This document shows, piece by piece, positions 56,631 through 64,000 of a stretch of DNA of 64,000 nt. The notes beneath the pieces are model-generated. The model was not told the origin of the DNA. It searched no databases and worked only from the letters and a program-made list of their open reading frames with translations. Origin of the DNA: Mycoplasmopsis anatis (GTDB lineage: Bacteria > Bacillota_I > Bacilli_A > Mycoplasmatales > Metamycoplasmataceae). Both the position numbers and the translations under genes were made by a program. The stretch spans positions 434,001 through 498,000 of the forward strand of contig NZ_LR215035.1 in NCBI RefSeq assembly GCF_900660655.1, in the 5' to 3' direction. Each line of letters begins with the position of its first letter. Within the stretch, counting starts at the first letter, position 1.

Positions 56631-57650
56631 ATGAAATTAACAATAATATCATCAATCACAGAAAATGAACGTGATACTAATAGTTTTTTAAAAGATTTAA
56701 CTGAGCAAGATACTCAGGATTTTGAGGTTATTTTGTGTTTAAATAAATCAACAGGTACTAAAAAAATATTTTCAATCATCTCTGAGTATAGTAAATTTTT
56801 TGGTTCTCGTTTGAAGGTAATTTGAAATTATAAAAATCAGTCAGTTAACTACAACATTGCTAGTGCATTTAGGATTGCCAAAGGAAACTATATTACAATC
56901 ATCAACAGCGATACATCACTTAGAAAATATTATTTATTAAAAATGATTGAACAAGCTACAAAATATGATGTAGATGTATTGGAATTTAAACCAAGATTAA
57001 TTGGTTCTACACGTTGAAAGCCAAAAGCTAGAATTATAACTAATGAACCTGTAAAAATTGCAAATAGACCTGATGTTTTAGCTTACACATTCCCATTTAT
57101 ATTAAATAAAATTTTCAAAAAATCACTTGTTCAAAAATGTGACAAAAATTGACCAGAACATTCTACAGATGATAAATTAGCAGTAACACTAAACTATCAA
57201 TTAATGCTCCTTTCTAAAACTTATATGTATGTAGATTCTAGAATTAAAAGGGATTACTTTGATTTAGAGACATGAATTAACCCTAAAACTTACTTCAATA
57301 ATTTTAAAGATGTTGAAAAAATGTTTATGAATTATGAAAGTAAAATTATGCATGAATATGAATATGCCAAAAATTACTTCTTTAAGGTATTTCTACCAGG
57401 ATTAATTACCAACATTTCATTTATAAGCGTAAGAAATTTAATCCATTACAAAGAATTGAATGAAAAAAGAAGTAAAAAATTTATAAATGACTTAAAACTT
57501 TATATTGATAAATTACAAAAATCACCAGAATTTAAAATATTTATGGATACTAACAATTATATGTTATTAAAAAATACTGAAACTGACATTATTAAAAATA
57601 ATATTCCTGTTTCAAAATGACGTGCTATCCTTAATGAATTAGAAGAGTAA
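56631..57650 (+). CDS. Glycosyltransferase family 2 protein
   Basis: 339 aa. GT-A fold N-terminus: MKLTIISSITENERDTNSFL, QDFEVILCLNKSTGTKK, then SAFRIAKGNYITIINSDTSL, where NSDTS stands for the usual DxD/DSD motif. It probably transfers sugar to a lipid or surface polymer. No TM helix is obvious, so it is cytoplasmic or peripheral. RBS AAAGGAAC. TGA codons at two Trp positions. The RDD gene follows after 2 bases. Confidence 0.8.
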
Positions 57651-57652
57651 AA

Positions 57653-58308
57653 ATGTATTTATATCAAAACTCAAGTTTTTTAAGAGATTCTTTAGTTCAA
57701 TATTTGATACTATGATTTCTATAATTGTTTGTGTTTTTTTATTTTTTTTAATCGGTAAATTTACTGATTTAAGATATGTTGATTTTAATAAAATTCAATA
57801 CTACTCAATTTTTATTTTAATCATTATTTTTTTAATTTTTTACTATATTTTTATCCCGTACTTTTTAAATGGTTCAACTCTGGGTATGCTTATTTTTAAG
57901 ATGAAGATTATTCACGAGAATAAAGATAGAAGATTAAATTTAATGGATTTAGTAAAAAGAAATATTTTATTGTACATAGTAATTTTTAATCTACTTTATA
58001 TTATTGTTTTTTTTAATAATGAAAGTATAAAGTTATTTAAATTAAGTGATGAACAGATAAAAAATTTAAGCTTTATCGATAAAACGAGAATTAATTTTAG
58101 TTACGCTTTTACAAGCGTATTCATGTTTGTTTCTTTTATTAATTTTGCAGTTTTATTACTGAACAAAAAGAAACTATCAGCACTTGAATACATCAGCTCA
58201 ACTAGAGTTGTTAATAAAAAAATGGTATATATTCATCAAAACGAAAATATTAAATTGATGCCAATACAAATAGAAGAAAGAGAAATAATTTTATACATCA
58301 ATGATTAG
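57653..58308 (+). CDS. RDD family membrane protein, single-base frameshift
   Basis: From ATG 57653 the frame reads MYLYQNSSFLRDS and soon stops. Adding one T to the T6 run at about 57679-57684 gives MYLYQNSSFFKRFFSSIFDT, a typical RDD start, continuous with MISIIVCVFLFFLIGKFTDL and the family motif NGSTLGMLIFKMKIIHENKD. The corrected protein is about 218 aa with four TM helices. Function of RDD proteins is unsettled. pcrA follows after 9 bases. Third gene in the window with a one-base homopolymer deficit. Confidence 0.7.
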
Positions 58309-58317
58309 GAGGATGTT

Positions 58318-60480
58318 ATGAGATTAAATAATATATCACTATTAGATGACTTAAATGAACAACAAAGAGAAGCTGTTCAATATTTTGACACTTCACTTAG
58401 AATTATCGCAGGTCCAGGTAGTGGAAAAACAAAGGTTTTAACTAGAAAAGTAGCTTACTTAATTAATGATTTAGGTATAACTCCTAATAAAATTTTAGCT
58501 GTTACTTTCACAAACAAAGCTGCAAATGAAATGTCTGAGAGAATTAGGCAATATTGTGATGCTGATACAAATAAGTTAAACATCAATACCTTTCACGCTT
58601 TATGTGCCAAAATTCTTAGAATAGAGTATTTAAGCGCAGAATTAAATAGTGACTTTTTAATTATTGATGAAATTGATAAAAAAGATATTCTCGCTAATGT
58701 TTACAAGGAATTAAATATTAGTAAAAGTCAAATAACTTTTTCTAATATGATTCAAAAAATATCTTGATATAAAAACACTAAAGTTACACTTGAAGAATTA
58801 GCTAAGGAAATGAGAATTTCAATTGATGATCCAATCATTCTGGCAATTAAAAGCTATGAGCGTGAATTATCAACAAAAAGAATGGTTGATTTTGATGATC
58901 TAATCATACATGTAGAAAATCTATTTGATAAACATCCTGAAATAGCCAAAAAATGATCAGAGAAATTCTCTTTTATTCTTGTTGATGAATTTCAAGACAC
59001 TTCAGTATCTCAATATAATATTGTTAAAAAATTAATTAATAATGATACTCATCTTACAATAGTGGGTGACCCAGATCAAACAATTTATAATTGGCGTGGT
59101 GCTGATGTAAACTTAATTTTAGACTTCCATAAAGATTTTACTAACGCTAAAACTGTTGTATTAGAAAAAAATTATCGTTCAACTAAAAAAATTGTTAATT
59201 CTGCAAATCAATTGATTGTTCATAATAAGAAAAGATATGTCAAAGATTTAGTAACAGATAATGAAATAGGTAGTGATATTGAATTTTTCCATGCGTTTAA
59301 TATGGAAGCTGAAGCTAGATGAGTAATTCAAAAAATTAATGAATTAAAGAAAAATAAAATTCAACTAAAAAATATTGCTATTCTTTACCGTTCAAATTTT
59401 TATTCTAGACCATTTGAAGAAGCCTTAATCAAAGAAAATATTAACCACAAAATCTTTAATGGCGTTAAATTCTTCCAAAGAGAAGAAATCAAAAACGCTA
59501 TTGCATTCTTAAGAATTTTATATGATGGTTCTGACCTAGCTTTTGAGAGAATCATAAATGTCCCATCAAGAGGAATTGGTGAAGTAGCTTTAGAAAAATG
59601 TATTGAAATTGCAAAAAATAATAAAAAAACCTTATTCAATACATTTATTCAAGATTATAAAACCTTACCATTTAGAGCAAATATCATCAGAGAAAAAATT
59701 TATCCCTTTCTTCGTAGCATAAGAATACATAGTATTTGACTAAAATCTGAGAAAAGAAAACGAAAAATCTCTGAAGTTTTAAAATTATTCCTTGAAGATA
59801 TCGGATATTTGAAATCAATAGAAAGTATAACCAATTTAAGAGGTTCAGCTCTAGATAATGTTAATGAATTAATTGAATCTATTAAAACATGAGAAGAAAA
59901 AAACCCTGATAAAGGTGTTAAGGAATATTTAGAAATGGTCTCACTTCTTAGCTCTTCAGATGAATTTGACTCAGGAACTAATTATGTATCATTAATGACA
60001 GTTCATTCAGCAAAAGGACTTGAATTTGATAATGTATTCATTGTCGGAATGAGTGAAAATATCTTCCCTTCTGTACGTTCTAATAATGATTCTAATCCTG
60101 AATTAATTGAAGAAGAAAGAAGATTAGCATATGTGGCCATCACTAGAGCAAGAAAAAGATTATTTATTTCTGATTCTCGTGGAATAGTTCTTGGTACAAG
60201 AATCGACAAATCACCATCTAGGTTTATTACAGAAATGGGTATTAATATTGAGAAATTTATTTTGGTTAAAGATGATTATGCAAGTTTTGATACTGATTTA
60301 ATCAACGATGACCATTATAATGACAATATCATTGTAGGGGATTTTATTTCACACAACACATTCGGTGAAGGAGAAGTTTTAGAGGTTAATAATTCAGATA
60401 TTATAGTTTCATTTGTTAATGACAATAAAACAAGAACACTTAGAAAAAATCATCCCGCAATTAAATTAATTAAGAAATAA
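58318..60480 (+). CDS. pcrA: UvrD/PcrA-type ATP-dependent DNA helicase
   Basis: 720 aa. SF1A motifs in order: Q-motif LNEQQREAVQ, Walker A AGPGSGKT (about 31-38), Ia AVTFTNKAANEM, Walker B LVDEFQDTS, III VGDPDQTIYNWRGAD, IV VLEKNYRST, V LMTVHSAKGLEFDNVFIVGM and VI YVAITRARKRL. It is a 3'-5' helicase for repair and for rolling-circle replication. RBS AGGAGG. Several TGA codons as Trp. The next gene starts 2 bases later. Confidence 0.94.
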
Positions 60481-60482
60481 TT

Positions 60483-62129
60483 ATGCAAACTTCAATACTT
60501 ATTTTACTGATAGCAATTTTATTTATACTTCTTATTATTAGCGGGATAGTTTCAATAATAATTTTTAGATACGTTAATGGTCGTTCTAATAGTGGATTAA
60601 TTTTATTTAAGATTGACTCAATTAACAAACGTGTTCTAAGATTTACCGAAACTGAAAAACTACTTCCAACTCCATTAGATTATAAAAAAGGTAAATTTGA
60701 AATTTATAATTATTTACCATTAAGTGATTTTTTAGAGTTTTTTGACTCACAGACAATTTCATTAATCAAGGATGTTTTAGATAATAACCTTAAAAGAAGG
60801 GTATTTATAACAGCTAAATTAAATTTAAATTCTAAAGTTAAAAAAACTTTTTTGGAATCATTAATTACTAAAATTGATAAAAAAACCAAAAGAAATGAAA
60901 ATATAATATATAACTTAAATATTGTTCCTCTCGATGATGAGAGTTACTATTGTAGTATAAGCTGATTTTTGAATGAAATTTCTAAATCAAAAACATTCTA
61001 TAAAAATGAAAAAAATGAATTTGTAAAGTATGTTAAGGGTCCATTTTTATGTATTTCAATATTAAAAAAACCTTACTATTTTATTAACGAAGTTTCGAAA
61101 AACGAAAAATTAAAATTAATGAAAAAATTAAAGTTGCAAGTTCATTTTGTTTCGGTTCATGAAACTAAAGAATTATTAATGTTTATAATTAAAATGCCAA
61201 AGAAACAAAAATATGAAACATTAATAAAATCAATAAACAATTTGAATCAATCAACTTTATTTAGAAAAATAATTGATGTTATTTCTATTCAAGAATTCAA
61301 AAAAATAATAGATAACTATGAATTTGAAGTTCTTATAAATAAAGCAAGATATTGTTTATATAACCTAAAAAACAATAATAGTACTGAGCAGTATTCGGTT
61401 TATCAAGTTTTAAGTGATTATAAAGAAGGATTTGACCAGTTTAGTACACAATACAATAATTTATTAGAAGCAAATAATAACTTAAAATATAAAATCAAAA
61501 AATCTTCAGTGCTTACATATGCTAAGTTAGAAAAAACTGAATATGATATTGTAACTTTTGAATATCCAGAAATTAATAAAAATTGAATTGAATTTTTCTT
61601 AAAAATACCTTATATAAGATATAAATTTGAAAATTTACAAATAGAAAATTTTATTAAGAGTAAAGAATTTTCGCAACACAACACAAATAAACAAAATAAG
61701 AAATGAATCTTACCAATTTCCGAGCAAAATTTCCTCAATATTTCAGCAGAGATAATACCTAAAAATGTAATATTAATGATTTATTCATTTGATAATAATT
61801 TTGACTATACCAAAATATTATTTAAGCTAGATGAATTTAAAAACAGAGAAATTGATTGTGCCATATATATCAATAAATTAACCAGTCAATTAATGAATTT
61901 AATGAATAATAAATTAGTTAATTTAATGATAATAGGTAAAAATATCACATCTAAGATTAATCAGCAAAAAATTTTCTTTGATTGCATGAATATCTATGAA
62001 GTTTCTAAGTCTATTAATTCTAAATTAATTTACGAAATAGACTCTTTAATGTTTGATAACTATCATATTGAAAAATTGGGAATAAACTATATCTATTCAG
62101 AAACTCCACTTAATACTCAGAAAAAATAA
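60483..62129 (+). CDS. Membrane-anchored protein of unknown function
   Basis: 548 aa. One N-terminal TM helix (about 5-29, ILILLIAILFILLIISGIVS) followed by a large Lys/Asn-rich soluble region with no motif I recognise. The layout (TM, then domain with FKIDSINKRVLRFTETEKLL, SDFLEFF) faintly recalls degenerate GGDEF/EAL-type signalling domains, but no catalytic motif is present. Trp codons are TGA. It probably shares the operon with pcrA. Conserved position next to pcrA in other mycoplasmas is expected but not checked. Confidence 0.65.
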
Positions 62130-62166
62130 AAGCCTAAGTTTTAATTACTTATGGCTTTTATTTTTT
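62128..62166. terminator. Bidirectional terminator between convergent genes
   Basis: AAAAGCCTAAG / CTTATGGCTTTT stem with one bulged base and a 9-nt loop, with T-rich tails on both strands. It serves the 60483 gene and the CNNM gene, whose stop overlaps it. Confidence 0.75.
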
Positions 62167-63403
62167 ATAAACGATTAACTTCAATAATAGCAAATTTATT
62201 ATTTTTGTTTTTTGTTTCAATAACCTTGAAAGTTGCTATATCTTCAAAAGTATATTTTAAATTTTTTATTAATCTTACCCTTTTTGAACGTTTTAACATC
62301 CATTCAGATAAAGTCAGACTCAATTCATTTTCATCTAATTTTTCATCATTTAATTCAAGTTGCTTAAAAATATCTTTCATTAAAGCGTTTGATTTAACTC
62401 TAGATTTTTCTAAACTGATTTCGTAGATATCTTCAACTTCATCAGTTTCGTCATAAATTTCTCCAACAAGTTCTTCAATAATATCTTCAATAGTGATGAT
62501 ACCAATAACATCTGTTGAACTATTATTTTCCACTACAAAGGCCATTTGCGCCTTAGCGTATCTCATTTTTTCCAGAGCACTAGAAAGTATTGAATTAGCA
62601 GAAATGTAAGGGACAGATTTGATAAAATCTATTACCTTACCTCTTTTTAGGTGATAAATATCTTTAAGAATGACTATACCTATAAGTGTTCCATCTTTAC
62701 TTTCAACAGGCAATCTTGAGTAATTCGAATCCTTAAATACTTCTAAGGCTTCTTCTATTGTACTGTTATATTTTATTGTGACAACTTCTTTTAGTTTAAT
62801 GTAATGTTGAGTTACTTTAATTGAATCTAAATCAAGGGCATTTTGTGCTAGTAAACTCTCACCTTTTTGCAAAACGCCCTCTTCTTTAGCTATATCAATC
62901 ATTGTTTTTAGTTCATCTTCAGAGTTTGTTATATATACTTTTTTACCTAGTTTACTAATAGGATAGGCAATAATAAAGAAAATTCAATTAAAGAACTCAA
63001 TTAGTCATGCAAAATTTCTTAGGTAGAAAAATGGATTTGCTTTAGCAATCATCTTAGGCATTATCTCACCAACTATAACAATTATTGGAGTAACCACTAA
63101 AGTGGCTACAATTGCAACAAGACCTTGATCGTTTAATATAATTTGGCTAAGTAATAATGATGTCAATGTTGAAGAACTAATATTTACAATATTATTACCG
63201 ATTAACACTGTACTTAAAACTTGGTTATACTTCTTGAGATGTCTTTGAACAAGTTTAGCTCCAGGTTGTTTATTTTCTACCATTTGCATCACTTTAGCAG
63301 CTGAAATAGATGTATATGCTGTTTCAGCACCACTAAAAATACTACTTAATAAAAATAGTAAAATTAAAACCACTAATAAAATTATTTTGATATAACTAGG
63401 CAT
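62165..63403 (-). CDS. CNNM/CBS-domain protein (HlyC/CorC family)
   Basis: 412 aa. N-terminal CNNM domain with four helices and the motif SSIFSGAETAYTSISAAKVM. GEIMPKMIAKANPFFYL is the conserved Pro-Lys helix. Two CBS domains follow (RLPVESKDGTLIGIVILKDI; VIGIITIEDIIEELVGEIYD) and a C-terminal CorC_HlyC domain. Family members are linked to Mg2+ or other cation export at the membrane. RBS GGAGG. One TGA (Trp) at the end of the CNNM part. Confidence 0.9.
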
Positions 63404-63472
63404 TTAAAACCTCCATATCAAAATTAATTACTTTTTTATAAAAACTATGATAACAGGGGGATTCACCCATAA

Positions 63473-64000
63473 TTACTCCTTATTGTTTTCTGTTTTTATC
63501 ATATCACTAAAACGACTGATATTCATTTGAAATCTTAATTTTTTTGTGTCTGTAGCACCAGAACGATATTTACCTATAATAACATCAACAATCGATCCTG
63601 CTGCTTGTTCTTGCTCTTTTGTTAAAAAGCTAGGATTTTTTTTATTTTTATTATAATAATCGTCTCTATACAAGAAAAATATCATATCAGCATCTTGCTC
63701 AATCGCACCACTTTCACGTAAATCACTTAGTAATGGTCGCTTATCTTCTCTGTTTTCTACTGAACGAGAAAGTTGTGATAGTGCAATAACTGGCACGTTT
63801 AACTCACGTGCAAGTTGTTTGAGAGATCTTGAGATTTTAGCCACTTCATTTTGTCTATTATCTCTATTATTACCTTCAATTGATAAAAGTTGAAGGTAAT
63901 CGATTACAATTAAGTCTAATCCAATAGTTCTCTTTAGTTTACGAGTTTTTCACATTATTTCACCAAGTGCAGAAGATGTGGACTCATCAATATATAAAGG
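63473..64000 (-). CDS. dnaB: Replicative DNA helicase DnaB, C-terminal part
   Basis: The gene enters from the right edge; 175 C-terminal residues are visible. Walker B region [19 protein letters not shown] (DYLQL), the [20 protein letters not shown] block with [20 protein letters not shown], and the C-terminal [19 protein letters not shown] loop are all diagnostic for the RecA-like domain of DnaB. A TGA (Trp) lies near the edge. The 69 bases between it and the CNNM gene hold no feature apart from that gene's RBS. Confidence 0.94.

Noticed and set aside
57712-58308. RDD gene starting at ATG 57712
   Set aside because: This start lies inside the first TM helix and drops the conserved KRFF segment; a one-base deficit after ATG 57653 explains the gene better.

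Overview
The window is a stretch of a Mollicutes chromosome. It is very AT-rich, nearly every long gene contains in-frame TGA codons at conserved tryptophan positions (genetic code 4), and gene content fits the Mycoplasma hominis group (Mycoplasmopsis and relatives). A glucose PTS permease, HPr and GAPDH indicate a sugar fermenter. The species cannot be fixed from the sequence alone. Both edges cut a gene: an exported protein on the left and dnaB on the right.

Layout. 1-4.5 kb (minus): part of an F1-like ATPase (F1-like-X0) cluster with a multi-TM protein, an unknown protein, gamma-like and epsilon-like subunits and an exported protein; the alpha/beta-like genes would lie beyond the left edge. 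4.7-8.6 kb: a TDT/SLAC1-type transporter and a large lipoprotein with a transglutaminase-like Cys-His-Asp core. 8.6-12.2 kb (plus): UPF0371, bcp peroxiredoxin and yaaA, then a membrane protein. 12.4-13.7 kb: an orphan hsdS lying between perfect 20-bp inverted repeats. 13.9-19.7 kb: an ECF S component, a Kv-like K+ channel, a P2-type cation ATPase and a Cof-type HAD phosphatase. An IS3-family element (19.7-21.0 kb) has split the terminator shared with manA. 21.8-22.6 kb: a ToxN-like endoribonuclease followed by three 42-bp repeats that can each fold as an H-type pseudoknot, with their own promoter and terminator. This is a type III toxin-antitoxin system in reversed order (toxin first). Two tRNAs (Ser-CGA, Thr-CGU) follow. 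23.4-27.2 kb: clpB with a degenerate CIRCE, plsY, a YgjP-like metallopeptidase and tRNA-Leu(UAA). 27.3-28.7 kb: IS30-family copy A. 28.8-38.2 kb (plus): infC-rpmI-rplT with leader, then mnmA-alaS-ruvX-(hypothetical)-greA-dNK-ABC ATPase-ABC permease. tRNA-Leu(UAG) and three further IS30 units (B, C, remnant D) follow. 41.7-56.5 kb (minus): gap, an oppB-oppC-SBP operon without ATPase genes, ptsH, leuS-lon, an S-component-like protein, ptsG split by an in-frame TAA, and small membrane proteins. 56.6-62.1 kb (plus): glycosyltransferase 2, RDD protein, pcrA and an unknown membrane-anchored protein. 62.2-64 kb (minus): CNNM/CBS protein and dnaB.

Three genes (gamma-like, infC, RDD) each need exactly one extra base in a short A or T run to read through. 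Because infC is essential, homopolymer undercalling in the assembly is the simplest explanation. Several genes without a Shine-Dalgarno have a TA(T/A)AAT box exactly 6 nt before the ATG, suggesting leaderless mRNAs.
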